From Diabrotica undecimpunctata (Eukaryota; Arthropoda; Insecta; Coleoptera; Chrysomelidae), in contig NC_092803.1 in NCBI RefSeq assembly GCF_040954645.1, forward strand, positions 12,649,230 through 12,713,229: a stretch of 64,000 bases of DNA. Direction: 5' to 3'. Positions 23,407 to 35,700 of the stretch are shown piece after piece; position 1 is the first letter of the stretch; each line of letters opens with the position of its first letter. The notes beneath the pieces are model-generated. The model was not told the origin of the DNA, made no database searches, and was given only the letters and a program-made list of their open reading frames with translations. The translations under genes were made by a program, and so were the position numbers.

Positions 23407-25826
23407 CCCATGAAGGACGAAGTTTTCGAAAATCTTTATTTTACATAAATAATACAAATAACTCTTATGAATGGACAAAACTTTCTTAGAAAAAGACAAA
23501 AATAATTATTAAATATATTAAAACCTAAAAATATTGCCTGTTGCCAAATGGCAACGCTAGGTTCCTATGGCTACATTAACCGAATTCTATTCTATGAAAT
23601 TGAGAGATAATCGGCAAAAAACTTTCTATAGCTGTGTATGAAATTTAACATTACACTTTGTGCACAAACCTACTTCACATTTGGCGCATCTTGTTCTCAT
23701 GATCGACCTGCATTCTTCACCTGCACACCTAATTTTCGTTTTATTTGGTACTGGTTCCAGTAAATGCCCAACTCCATCGTATCTAATATCATCAGATACT
23801 CTATGAAACGAACGACTTGAGAGTGAACTAGACGGTCGGCCACCTTGTTTTGCAGGCACTCCGTATTTGGTCAGATAGGCTTGCACAATTTCACGCCTAA
23901 ACTCTAACTGTGTCAACTTGTTGCCGGATTTTTTATGTAGCACCCACGCATTTTGTATAGTCGCATCTAGCATCCAGGTAATCAAGCTCCAGTACCATTT
24001 TTTTTGCCCTCATTCCTATTCTAAAGCGGTTTATATTTTCGTCCATTAGGTCGGTGCCCCCCATTGCATTATTATATTTACCAATCAGGCATGGACTTTG
24101 AACCTGGATGATTTTCTTTTCAGCTTGTGAATATCTTTTCACGAGCGATTGTGGTTCCACCCCATAACATGTTGACGCTACACTTACGACGCTGTTATCC
24201 AACCATCTTACAACTATAATACCAGTTTCTCTTTATAGAATCGACTCTACATCACCCCTTTTGCGTTTCTGCATATTAGCTTTCGATTCTATAGGGTAGT
24301 TTTTGGGAATGCGATTTTCCCGTATTGTTCCGGTAAGGCTATACCCACGATCCTTTACATGTTTCAAAAGGTGGAGGCTCGTAAATAAATTGTCGCAGAA
24401 TTCGCAGAATGTCGCAGAATTGTCGCACATGTTCCAAAAACTTTATAATAATGATTATTTGCTTTGGGATCGGTTCCTTGGTACATGTTGAAGCTTACAA
24501 GATACCCACTTTTAGTGTTGAGGCACCAAACTTTGTATCCGAAACGAATCGGCTTTCCTATTATGAACTGTTTACATGAGTGGCGTCCAAAGTATTTCAC
24601 CATAGATTCGTCGTAATTTAATTCGCCTTCAGGGACGTAATATTCTTTATATTTTTTCTGTAAATAGTCAGCTAAGGGTCTGATCTTGTAATATTTGTCC
24701 CTTTCATCGATGGCTTCATTATTTGCAAGGTGGAAAAAACGCCAAATTGTAAGGAACCGATCTCTTCGCATAGCGTTCATGACCATTGCATTACCCATAT
24801 CGCCTTTCGTATCCCAGTAAAATTTTTTCCCGGAAGCCAATTATACCCCGATAGAATCAAAATGGCAAAGAAACACCTCATTTCTCCTGCGGAAATTTTG
24901 GGGTCGGGGAAAGTTCTTCTGTAGTGCATAACTCGTGCATTGGTTGAGAATGTAACTAATTATATCCTCGTCGAAAAATAATTCGAACATCTCGACAGGT
25001 GTCAACGTATTGAATGGTTCGTAGCTATATTCTGGGAAACTAGCGGCATTGTCGACCAAATCACTCGTTATCCAATTTAGGGACTCGTATTCAATTTTCT
25101 TCACTTGAGAGGTAGTTTGTGGGATGAAACTTCCGCTGCTTTCCTGGGAAATATCCATCGCTTGAACTGCATCTTCTTCGATGTCGTCATCCTCCTTGTC
25201 TGCTTCTTCGCCATACATTTGCACCTCAACATTTGCTTCCAGCTGTTTTCTAGACAGATTGTCGATGAATCCTCCCCCATCCTCCTCGCCAGAATCTTCA
25301 TCAGTGAGGTCTCCAATATTTGGGGGCTCAACATAAATATTTCTAACGTTGACGTCATCTTCGTAAACCATGTTCAAAGCTTCTTGTAGAGAGAAACCCC
25401 GCCTGAAAAACAAGATGCCTGTAGATACTAGCGTTGCCATATGGCAACGCGATGAATAAAAACAAAATATTGTAAAAGATCGCTTTTTTCAAGGGTTGTC
25501 AAATATTCACAGAGGGAAAATGACCTTTATATTAGAGCAATAATTGTTACTTTAGCCACTTAGATGTAATAGTTATTCAGAAGTAATTGACAAATTGAGC
25601 TACTTACACAAATCTTATATCAATTTTTACAACTATCAAAAACGGTGACTATAAAATCTCACAAACACCAACGAATTAAGTTTTTGTTAGGTGTATATCT
25701 TCAAATCACTTATTTTCTGCAGACCGGCACGTTCTTGGAAACAAAACAAACTAACATAACCTCAAAATAATAAGATTCGTACGTCAATACCAGTGTTGCC
25801 ATATGGCAACTCCAGTCGTTCATGGG
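23407..25826 (-). mobile_element. Full-length piggyBac transposon with TTAA duplications
   Basis: TTAA stands at 23403-23406 and 25827-25830. Terminal inverted repeats follow: left CCCATGAAGGAC, right (reverse complement) CCCATGAACGAC. The 2.42-kb element holds a defective transposase on the minus strand. A 16-bp palindrome of the type GTTGCCATATGGCAAC occurs three times inside, at 23540-23555 (one changed base), 25433-25448 and 25795-25810. Confidence 0.95.
23626..25440 (-). pseudogene. piggyBac transposase, broken
   Basis: The ATG at 25440 lies inside one of the palindromes. The N-terminus is acidic (GFSLQEALNMVYEDD, EDSGEEDGG). The catalytic core has the three Asp blocks of the family: NYDESMVKYFGRH (D1, about 24620), FCEFCDNLFTSLHLLKHV (D2, about 24400) and MGGTDLMDENINRFRI (D3, about 24060). 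The C-terminus has a cysteine-rich finger (CAGEEC...CAKC...CTKC...H). A stop at 24841 and frame changes near 24400, 24233 and 23960 split the gene. In a functional copy the product cuts and pastes at TTAA without leaving scars. Confidence 0.92.
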
Positions 25827-25830
25827 TTAA

Positions 25831-26070
25831 TGTTTAGAGTTTCCACCCAGATATTAAAAATGTGTAATAAAAATATCTTGTGTGAAACATGACACTAGAA
25901 AACAGTTACAGAAATATAATTATTGATACTGGACATATACTTTTTCTATCAGCATCAGGTCTAGCACGATTTGGGAACAGACTGCTTATTTAACCAAAGT
26001 GCAGGACTGTGGGGACAGGACTACCTTGTCAACCAATGAATTGTTACGCGTATACCTTGCTATAAAGCAC
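25831..26070. other. Spacer
   Basis: Lies between the piggyBac TTAA and the next MITE. No feature was seen. Confidence 0.4.
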
Positions 26071-26750
26071 CTATACAGCGTTCCACGTTAAGAAAATAAC
26101 ATTAGGCTTATGGAGATCAGTGTTGCCAAAACTCTCAGGCATGCGGTTTACTAGATTGTCGATGTATTTTTCGAATTTCCATTTTCAATTAACATTTAAC
26201 TGTAAAGTCAAAATAACAACTGAAGAACCACAGAGCCTTATTATCATTTTAGTCTCAGAGAACGACATAAAATCGCTGACATACGTACACCGTATTATTT
26301 TAAGTTGCAATTAGTAATTAGATATATCCATTCCAAGCGGTCCGTTTATTTGCTTTTAAATCTTTAATAGCCGGCAAAGTGCATGATTTATTGTAAGCAA
26401 TATTTTCTACTGATTTCTATGATTCATGGTATATGATATTCTTACCGAAAAACAAATAAACTGTCGTTACTATAATTAAAATAAGATAAAATAAAATTAT
26501 CTTTTGTAAATACTATTTATTTAATTAAAATCATTTTCCCTACTTTTCATCTCTTGTTTCGAATGGGCACTTTTGGTCAACTACGGTAAAAAACATTAAT
26601 TTAATTCATGTCTGTGAAAACGAAAATACGAATTATACAACCCTGACTCGCGCTTGTGTTCATCGTGGCATCGCTGCGCTTCTATCGTCCATAAGAAATA
26701 CATGGCCCTATCTCCGCAATGTTATTTTCTTAACGTGAAACGCTCTATAG
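26071..26750. mobile_element. 680-bp MITE with about 31-bp terminal inverted repeats
   Basis: The left end CTATACAGCGTTCCACGTTA and the right end, reverse-complemented CTATAGAGCGTTTCACGTTA, continue AGAAAATAACAT in both. Only two mismatches occur in about 31 bp. There is no coding frame inside. The true edge may be at the CAG/GAG following TATA. Confidence 0.75.
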
Positions 26751-26917
26751 GAACTTTATAATGGGATACGTCTCTTAAGGCGGTTACAGACACACATGCA
26801 AGCTTGTCCAGCATGCTTGTTCAATCTTTTTGTACAAGTACTCTTAAGTGTCTGTATGGAAATGTGGTGCAAGCTTTGTGATTGTACAAGCGGCTTAAGG
26901 ATTGAAAGGATATTAAT

Positions 26918-27358
26918 TATAGTTCGTCCCAAACCCTTCTTTCAGTACGTCATAGTTGATCGAATTCTCTCTAACACATTAAGCTAGAAGTGACAGAAAA
27001 AAACGTGTATCTGTGATTATTATACATAGAACTTAGAAAATTATTTATCGTAAAGCTAATTCTGCTTACGGATGTATAATTGGTTGGAGTTTAGAATACG
27101 CTAAATAGATATCCAATCAACGATGCGCATAAATATAATTTGACGCAGATTGTCTTGATTGTGACAGTACTTTCACAATGTCAACTGATAAAATGATAAT
27201 TGTCATTCCAGGTTAGTATTATCAGACATTTTACAGTGAAAATTTAATTTTGTATTTATTGTCATAAAAATATTTTAAATATACCGAAATATATCGAGAA
27301 AGAACAAAGACTAATATTAAAATTATTAAATTTGGAGAAGGGTTTGGGACAGACTGTA
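26918..27358. mobile_element. 441-bp mariner-like MITE nested in Harbinger
   Basis: The left end TATAGTTCGTCCCAAACCCT and the right end, reverse-complemented TACAGTCTGTCCCAAACCCT, both begin with TA, as Tc1/mariner elements do. There is no transposase. Confidence 0.7.
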
Positions 27359-27485
27359 CGTATGCTTGAATTAAGCGTGCTTGCGCCGCAAGCAAAACTG
27401 TACGTGTGTATCCAAGATTTTCAAGCTTGAACAAGTTGGCGTCCGTTGTGTTGCTTTGTGAGGTAGCATTTGAGTAATTTTCGTC

Positions 27486-27735
27486 ATGACTAGTGATCTC
27501 AAAAAGGTTAACCGTGAATTATTGGAAGAGTTTATTCAAGAATTACAAAATCAGCCATGTCTTTGTCACGGTTAATCTAAAGATTATCATAACAAAGCAA
27601 AGAGGGATGCAGCGTACAAAAGATTATTTAAAAAAAATCTAGGTTAATTGACGCTAATGCCGACAAGGATACAGTTATTAAAAAATAAACTCCTTACGGA
27701 CTAATTATAGAAGAAAAAAGAAAAAAAAACGAGTG
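27486..27735 (+). pseudogene. Harbinger MADF-domain protein remnant, 5' part
   Basis: The ATG at 27486 opens MTSDLKKVNRELLEEFIQEL, then QNQPCLCHG, a stop, SKDYHNKAKRDAAYKRLF, and, after frame changes, ADKDTVIKK and LRTNYRRKKKK. This is the MADF layout (E-x-x-x-x-x-P-x-L-W...Y-x-[ND]-x-x-x-[KR]). A likely continuation (HSGIGADE, then KSPHF-like) resumes at about 29080, after an insertion. In Harbingers this kind of protein helps the transposase bind DNA; this copy is dead. Confidence 0.65.
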
Positions 27736-27745
27736 TGGCACTGCC

Positions 27746-29068
27746 GGTAGAAGTTATACTTCTACAGTATACTTCTATTTGTAACGCGTTCGCCGTTACA
27801 AATTTATATGGGAGTTAATCTGCACAATCATTACATATGATTGTGCAGATCATTCCATATATAACCATTATTTTTGAACATGGGTATTATGCCTCTACCT
27901 TCGCTTTATATGTATGCAACACTGTTGGAAATTCACGATAATAAAAATAAGTTTACTATAAACTCCCAATTACATGATCATCTAACAAGATCGAGGGATT
28001 TAATTAGGTCACAACGATTCAGACTATCAAAGAGCACAAAGAATTCAATTGATATTCACTTGTATAACTATCTGCCTAACGAAATAAAAATTCTGTCTCC
28101 ACCACTGTTTAAAAATAGGATCAGAAAGCATTTTTTAACATATTGTTTTTACTCAAAGACAGAATACCTCAATACACCTTTATAACGTGTACCCAGTTTG
28201 GTCAGAATACTGTCGATTTACTATCTACATATCACATTGTATTATTGCTATTAAAATGTACTAAGTTTTATGTATTAGTTTATTTAGTCATCGATTCGGG
28301 AATATTCTTAATTATTTGCACATTTTTGTTACTTCCATATTTCAAAGATTTTTTATGTGACAGTTTAGGTTTGTTTTTTTTTGGTTAGAGATTTTTTTAT
28401 CTTAAATTTTTAATTTTAATTCTTCTGCTAATACTTACATATGTATATTACTTTAGCCAATATAGTTAAGTTAATTTTAAGTTTACATTATTATATCTTT
28501 TATTGTATTTTTTATACGGACTTCAAACTTTATGTAAAGTGGTCAATAAACGTTCTATCTATCTATCTATCTATGTAATGCTATAGCTAAGAGAGAGCAG
28601 AAAGAGAAACATAATTAGGTATATAGGTATATGGTGCATCGTTTGACCTATAATAGGAATAAATGAAGGATTAAATCAATATTTTGATGAAAATGTATAT
28701 TTTTATTTTCATATGTGTATGATAGGAGTTGAATGCAAAAAAATTTTTTTACACTTACTCTGCAGTAAAATTCATTGTTTATTTTGTTATTAATATACAA
28801 ATTAAAATGCAATATTCATAAGTATTTAAAAATGACAATATACATTACTTACGCATAATAATAATATTAATAAAAAAATAATAATAATATTAAGAAATAT
28901 TAAATATATTTACAAAAGGAACATTTCTATTCCCGAGAGAGAAAGAGAGAAAATATATCTTCTATCTCTCTCTTACCTATATCTTACATATGTAATGATT
29001 TTGCCGATTCACTCCCGTACAAGTTTCCAACGTCGAACGCGCCTATAGAAGTATAACTTCAAAAATTT
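27746..29068. mobile_element. Long-TIR element (GAAGTTATACTTCTA type) nested in Harbinger
   Basis: About 85 bp at the left end (GAAGTTATACTTCTA, GCGTTCG, GGGAGT, CAATCATTACATATG) repeats in inverted form at 28985-29068. It interrupts the MADF remnant. A 13-bp-arm hairpin, ATCTGCACAATCA/TGATTGTGCAGAT, lies just inside the left arm at about 27818-27850. Most of its interior is a later LINE insertion. Confidence 0.65.
27870..28574 (+). pseudogene. LINE 3' end with TATC-type tail
   Basis: The 104-residue frame 27874-28185 reads MGIMPLPSLYMYATLLEIHDN, then QLHDHLTRSR and LYNYLPNEIK, the last domain of a CR1/Jockey-like RT. After 370 bp of 3' UTR the element ends GGTCAATAAACGTTC followed by a tetranucleotide array (28554-28574). 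It is 5'-truncated at about 27870 and sits inside the GAAGTTATA element. Confidence 0.8.
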
Positions 29069-29456
29069 GAAGATGCGGAACACTCTGGAATAGGTGCAGA
29101 TGAACGTTAAGAGCCCACATTTTCTAGTGTCTAGGTCTAAGTCTAAGTCTAGACTAAGTCTAGCAAGCTAATGTGAGAATAGGTTTTCCTTTTCATCAAC
29201 CATTGTTTACACCACACCGCACGCTTTTTTTATTCGGGATTTTCTTTTTTTCACAAGAACAAAAGCGGCCAAAGGGAGCGTATCATCCTGGCTCTACATA
29301 TTTTATTAAACTACCGCTGTTTTTATCAAACATGCTTGTACTTGTGGTGCCAAAGGCAAATTGTGCATACTTATACAAAAATATTGAATAAGCATGCTGG
29401 ACAAGCTTGCAGTTGTGTCTGTAGCCACCTTTAGATGAATAGTGAATAAAAAAATA

Positions 29457-30473
29457 CTACTACTACTATCGGTTTACAGCGTTCTCCGACGCCTTCCGAC
29501 TCCTAACCGCCATTCTTCTCTATTCAGCCATAGGCCTGGAGGGATTTCTCTTTCCTCTAGTTCGTTTTCAATTCCCTCTCTCCAGCTTTTTCTCGGCCTT
29601 CCTCTTTTCCTACTCCCTTGTGGTGTCCACGTCAAAATCTGTTTTGGAATCCTGTCATCTGGCATTCTCTGTACATGGCCGTACCATATTAACTGTTTTG
29701 TTTTTATGTCATCAACTATTGTATGCTTGACTCCCATCATTTCACGTATTCTCTCATTTGGTATCCGATCTCTTCTTGATTTTCCTGCTGCTCTTCTCCA
29801 GAAGTCCATTTCTGTTGCTAGTAACAGTTTCTCTGTTCTTTGTTTCATTTGCCAAACTTCGCTGCCATATGTGATTACACTTTTAAGTATGGTGTTGTAT
29901 ATGAGTTGTTTGTTCGCCATAGATATTGTTTGGTCCCACAGAATTCCGTTCATCATGGATATGGCTTTTCTACACTGTATGTTTCTGTCTTTTATAGCAG
30001 CATCGAGTGTTCCATCTTGAGTTATCTTCATACCCAGGTACTTGTATTCATCACAGTTTCTAATTTCTACCCCATCGTCTAATATAATGGACTGTTTTGT
30101 CCCTCCAATACACATGGCTTCAGTTTTCTTAATGTTGACTTCGAGAGCCCATTTGTTATATTCTTCTATTAGCTTCCGAGTCATGTAACTCAAGTCGTCA
30201 TGATCCTGAGCAATCAGTATTTGGTCATCAGCGAAACATAAGGTGTACAGTGTAGTCTCGTCATTGAGAGGAATTCCCATGCCATTACATTTTCTTTTCC
30301 ACAGCTTGAGTGCTTGTTCCAGATACATTTTGAAAAGGGTAGGCGAAATACAGCAACCCTGCTTTAGTCCTTTCATGACCTTAAATCCTTCAGATATCCT
30401 TGATCCAGTTTTAATTTTTGCAGTCGTTCCATTATACAGACTTTGGACTGCTTTGATAAGACAATGCTTAAAC
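29457..30473 (-). pseudogene. 5'-truncated LINE, open RT/C-terminal frame of 333 codons
   Basis: The minus-strand frame 30475-29474 includes MKGLKQGCCISPTLFKMYLE, CFADDQILIAQ (active site, slightly variant FADD) and IWYGHVQRMP...RKRGRPRKSW. There are no stops. The 3' end runs into a short triplet tail (TAC repeats on the plus strand). AAAAAAATA at 29448-29456 and 30474-30482 is a likely target duplication. Same family as the 48746-51313 LINE. It is incomplete, so it could not move alone. Confidence 0.88.
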
Positions 30474-30482
30474 AAAAAAATA

Positions 30483-32365
30483 TGTTTATGTAAAACTGCC
30501 GTGGACGAATAATATTAGTACTTGATTTAAACGACGCATCAGTGCTTGTTCCTAATAAAACGCACTATATTTAAAACGTGGTTAATTTTGTACAAATAAT
30601 GTATTTAATTATTATCTCATGACTTATGACATTGAAATAAGTATAATATTTGTTAATATATAAATATATTACATAATTCAAAAAATAAATACATTAGTAG
30701 ATAGAGCGTCAAATTCCAGTACGGCGTCTTGATGTTTCGTATTTATAAGTTTTGTGAATCTAACTCCATCATATGTAAATAATTCATAATATGTAATAAG
30801 TCAAATAAAAATTTATATATTGTAACATCGGAAACATTTTTTGGATGGTGCTAGAAAGGTCACCCATGGAGACACTGCGAACGACAGCTAGATGGTTGGT
30901 GGAGAGCGGGTTGGGGGTCAACAGAAGAAATAGTAAAGATAAGATAGTTTAGAAAAGACAGAGAAATAGATAACAAGATAGATAGCTAAAATTACCAAAG
31001 ATAAGAGAAGATAAGACAAATGGCGCCTTTTGTGACTACAAGGGGAAAATTAAGAAACTTTAGAAACGAAAAGAGATAGGAAGAGATAATAAAGTTCTGA
31101 GAGCCAATACAAGAAAATATATTAACAGTTGATTATTAAATAAATGTGGTCAACATAATACACAAACAAATAATAAATAGTATGTTCGGTGGAATTCGTC
31201 CACCTACTGATCGAAGATATCGTAATAGTTAAATATTTTTATTAGCAAATATTCAGAGATACTCTCTTATCAAGAAACTTATTAGGAGTAGATAAATAAT
31301 GTTCAGTAGGTAAACAAAACAAAATATATTCAATAACTGAATCACCAGACGGGTGAATTCCTAAAAGAAATACAAATAAATTTACCGTAACATATAAACA
31401 AATGCGAAATCTTTCAATATCACAGACATAAACATATAAACATATAAATAAAATATAAAATTAATGAGAACTTGATGTTTTAGAAAAATTTCAAAAGAGT
31501 AGATCATATAAATATCTCTCCTTAATGTATCTCTCCTTAATATCTCTCCTTAATGGCTTTAAAAGTAATAATTTATAGCAAGTACAAAATAATACTAAAT
31601 TAATTTACAATAAAGTTGTAGAAGTACAGAGACATAAAAATCCGTTCTACCAATAATTAAAATAAGGACCAAACCGTAATCGGTTCACAAAAAGCTACTC
31701 GCACAGTTTTTATTTATATAATGAATGTTTGTTAATGAAAATATATGAAAGTTAATGAAAGTTCGAAAAAGTGTAATTGATAAAATCAATGTTCCTTAGA
31801 GGAATTGATTGTATCGGTAGTTAGCTTTCCCCACCGATCCCGAAAATGATGTTGAAGATAGCTCATAGATTACTCTACTTTGGAGATATTTGGAGGTAAT
31901 ATTAATAGTATGACCACTTACAGTAACTCTAGATTATGTTGCCTCTTAAATCGCACTGAATTTAAACTCAACTTTAGTATCAAACACTAAAGTTAATTTA
32001 TAATGTATATTTGATCTACTCGGGTGTTAGTTTAAACTACTTAAGATACAATAGAAGTGTACAAATACAGTTATAGATAAATTCCCAGAGAAAGAAATAC
32101 GTCCAAACTCTTAGACGATCAAACCAAAAAGTCCGTCTTATCTCTTAGACTACCCAGCGAAAAGTGATTCTCTATTTTTCAATTTGGACAAACTATCCCC
32201 CAGAATAGAATAATCCACACTTAAAGAATTCGCTCGTAACAAGAACCGACTTATTTTCATTTTCGTCGTAAACTCATTAACATAACGGTATTTTTTATAA
32301 AGGGAAGCTAAAAGGCAGATAACTGTACCATATTGAGACCAGACGCATGGATACAACATACAGAC
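30483..32365. other. Gene-free stretch with a GATA-rich block
   Basis: No gene was recognised. Around 30946-31095 there are about nine GATA motifs in 150 bp, in a purine-rich context. A candidate LTR (TGTAACATC at 30821 to TAACA at about 31393) was considered and not accepted. Confidence 0.4.
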
Positions 32366-33110
32366 AGCATAATGATACCAATGTTCAAGAAAGGAAATAA
32401 AAAAGACCCCAACAATTATAGAGGTGTAAATCTACTGAACTCTGAATCGAGTATAATAAACCAGCCTATCTTTGTTTTATCGACCTGACAAAGGCTTTTG
32501 ATCGCATCCAAGTCGAAGACGTCTTACACCTACTGTATAAAAGAAACATACCAATCAATATTATACCAACCATCGAGAACATCTACTTCCATAATCGAAT
32601 ACAGGCAAAGATAAATGGAAAACTAACACAGTGCATACCAGTACAAAGCGGGGTCAGACAGGGTCTCTTTAAGCCCACTTCTCTTTAATATAATAAAGGA
32701 CGAAATAATACAAGCAGTACGTAAAGGTTGTGGCTACAGAATGGGGAACAAAGAAATTAAAAATATTATGTTATGCAGGGGACGCCGCAATAATCGCCGA
32801 GACAGAAGACGAGACATCTTCAATACAACAGCCAAGAAATACAATATGATAATATCAGCAGAAAAAACCAAATGTATGACAACATCTAAGTACCCACTAC
32901 GATATAAAATCAAAATTGATGGGAATATAATAAAGGAGGAAGCAAGGTTTAAGGTTTTAGTTTGAAGAAGAAGTACGATAACAAAGCTTAAAAATAAGTA
33001 AAGTGGCGGGATCTCTTAATGACACAATCTGGAAGAACAAACACCTAAGACACGACACAAACACAAGAATCTATAAAGCAGCAATTAGACCTACAGTGAG
33101 GAAACGTCCG
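32366..33110 (+). pseudogene. LINE RT fragment
   Basis: Plus-strand pieces: MFKKGNKKDPNNYRGVNLLN (32370), FVFIDLTKAFDRIQVEDVL (32470), QSGVRQGL then SPLLFNI (32650), LCYAGDAAIIAETEDE (a YADD-derived site, 32770), and VAGSLNDTIWKNKHLRHDT (33005). Multiple frame changes. Jockey/RTE-like. It abuts the Penelope fragment on its right. Confidence 0.8.
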
Positions 33111-33149
33111 CTATGGATACAACGAACAAACAATTAATAAAACATTAAA

Positions 33150-33795
33150 TCAAAAACTACACAAGAACGCCCTGAACTTAGTATTTCCACCACCAGAGAA
33201 AAAACCCAGTACCTTCTGCTCGATTACATATACAGGCAAAATATCAACAAAAATAGCCAAACACATAAAAAAGAAAGGAATAACACCAGCTTTCAGAACA
33301 AATAACAACCTAGGCAAATATATTAAAAACAACAAGAGCCAACATAAAAAACACTTACACAGTGGTGTGTACAAACTTAAATGTGGCGACTGCCCAAAAA
33401 CTTACATTGGTCAAACAGGTAGAAATTTTAATAAACGAATAGCAGAACATAAAAGGGCTTTCAATAATAGAAAAACAGATTCTACATACGCACTTCACCT
33501 TCTAGATCATAATCATTCTTTTAATGACGAATTTAAAATTCTCCACATTCAAAATAAAGGCCTTAAGCTATCTTTGTTAGAATCTATGGAAATCAACAAA
33601 TTAAAAAACACAGATATAATTCTGAATGACCAGCTTGAGACAAACAGTTCTCCCCTCCTCAACCTATTTCATTAGAGACTATAAAGTGTAAACCCATACC
33701 AAAAACAGATCACTTGAGAAAGGCAATCAGCCGAAACAGCTGTAGTGATAAGAATTTAAAATAAATTTTGTGGAAGTTTGAAAACAAAGTTTTCA
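33150..33795 (+). pseudogene. Penelope-like element 3' half with intact GIY-YIG domain
   Basis: A linker (STFCSITYTGKISTKIAKHI, PAFRTNNNLGKYI) leads into the GIY-YIG endonuclease: GVYKLKCGDCPKTYIGQTGR (G-V-Y and Y-I-G), then KRIAEHKRAF and LLESMEINKLK, ending at 33675. Penelope elements use this nuclease to prime reverse transcription. The 3' UTR has a CAGCTGTAGTG block and a TTTTATTGTTAC end. The RT domain is lost. It is nearly the same family as 13460-15105. Confidence 0.88.
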
Positions 33796-33922
33796 GTGTT
33801 TTATTGTTACATAAAATGAATTTCCATCAATTAACGGTCGAATCCATCAATTACAAATTTATTTCACTACGTTGTTTGCTTAAAGTATTTTTATTGATTC
33901 TGAAGTTTATTTTTCTAATAAA

Positions 33923-34505
33923 CGAAACCAACGTCGAACAAGTGGACAAATATGCATACCTGGGAACAATGATTAACTCCACAAATGGTTACAATCAGGA
34001 GATAAAAATAAGAATAGAAAAGGCTAGAACAAATTTCAACAAAATGAGAAGAGTTTGGCGAGGTGCTATGTTTTTTTGACTTTATTTTATGGAATGGAAT
34101 CTTGGACCTTGAATGCGACATCAATGAAAAAACTGGAATCATTTGAGCTGTGGGTGTACAGAAGAATTCTGAAAATATCATGGACAGAACACGTCACAAA
34201 CAAAGAGGTTCTGGGAAGGATGAACAAAGAAATGGAAATTTTAAATTCAATAAAAACAAGAAAATTAGAATATCTCGGACATATTACACGTGGAGAGAAA
34301 TACACCTTGCTCCAACTAATTATGCAGGGAAAGATCCAAGGAAAGAAAAGCATAGGGAGGCGTAGAATGTCATGGCTGCGCAACCTGAGAGAGTGGTACG
34401 GATGTACATCAAATGAACTTTTCAGAGCAGCCGTCTCAAAAGTCCGAATAGCTATGATGATTGCCGACCTCCGCTGCGGAGATGGCACTTGAAGAAGAAG
34501 AAGAT
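33923..34505 (+). pseudogene. RTE-like LINE 3' end with GAA tail
   Basis: It begins in the RT C-terminal region (NVEQVDKYAYLGTMIN), shifts frame near 34060 and continues FYGMESWTLNATSMKKLESF, RRILKISWTEHVTN and VRIAMMIADLRCGDGT. It terminates in a GAAGAAGAAGAAG simple tail. Same family as 15295-17045. Confidence 0.88.
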
Positions 34506-35700
34506 TTTTATTGACTATAAATCAAATTAACCAAGATATTGAGACGTTTTTCATACTTCCTTCTTTTTCGTTAATAATCCCATAATTTTTAGATGAAACA
34601 ATTTGCTTGAACCTAGTAACTTACGTATTTGAAGGGGTCAAAGTTGATCTTTTACATTATTTTTTAATTTATATTAAGTCCTTGAAATATTCTCAGTCAA
34701 ATATGATAGATATATGGTTGTTATAGAAAAAATATACATCTCCATGCTAAATTGATTGTTTATTACCTTCATTTTTAAAATCGTATTACCTTATTTAACT
34801 CGAGTACTGCGTATGTTACGCCACTGCGTAGTACGAACTAATTATCCTACCGCCCTGTGGTGCGTAGACATCTTAGCTTAGACTAAAGTCTTAAGGTGGT
34901 CAGTTAAAGGTTTGGGTGATTGTAGGATGGATTTGTGGTCCCGCAAGGTCAGTTTTGCTGTCAGAGAGTGATAATCGTACTTTAATAGTGTAAGGCTGAA
35001 GCGTAGTTGTAGTTATTATTTGAACTGCAATTTTCTCAATGCAACTCATTACGTTTAATAGACAACATTTCTATATAATTATCTTGGAATCTGCTAATTT
35101 TACGTAGAACCTACATGAACTCAACGGTACCTTATTTGTGCCTAACAAAAAAGTGACGAACAGTTAAAGGACAGAGAAACGGATTTATCTTATTATGTAA
35201 GTATTATATGATGTTTCTAACATACTTTATCATATATACAGAGTCAAACTAGTTGCTTGGTCAAGAAAACTGAATGAGTATACACATGTCATTCATATCC
35301 AATAAAATCTTTATATTTATATTCATTAAAGTCTGTATATAAACCAATCAAGTTTTGGTTACAACTATATAGATTCATAATATTTTTAGTGGAACTATTT
35401 TTAAATAAACAATTAAAATGTCACAATCATTATTTTGCTGATAACCTAAAGACGTCTATTTGGAGATTTGACGTCAACAGCCAATTTTTTTTAAAAAAAG
35501 GATACACAAAATGAGATATGCCAAATTAAAATCGGTTAATACACAAAAAAGCTATTGCAAAATGAACAACAAAATCGCTTTTTTTGAACATGGTTAATAT
35601 ATCTTTTATTATTTATTAAAATTTGTTTAAATGTACCCGAACTTGAGGGTCTCATTGTGTTTGAATTGCGTCGAAAAGATGGGCCAGATTGGTTATATAC
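34506..35700. other. AT-rich gene-free stretch
   Basis: Nothing recognisable lies between the LINE tail and the MULE left end. Confidence 0.4.

Larger units (their letters stand above)
26778..29430 (+). mobile_element. PIF/Harbinger-type transposon with nested insertions
   Basis: The left end AGGCGGTTACAGACAC and the right end, reverse-complemented AGGTGGCTACAGACAC, pair further through a TGCAAGCTTGTCCAGCATGC block. TTA flanks both sides (26775-26777 and 29431-29433), matching the 3-bp TWA duplication of Harbingers. The interior carries a MADF-type accessory protein remnant. A mariner-like MITE, a long-TIR element and a LINE tail have inserted in it. Confidence 0.85.

Noticed and set aside
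27231..27434. Minus-strand 67-codon frame
   Set aside because: Spans the right end of a MITE and Harbinger sequence; no domain.
30821..31393. Possible solo LTR (TG...CA ends)
   Set aside because: The flanking 5-mers match only 4 of 5 and no primer-binding site, polypurine tract or partner LTR was seen.
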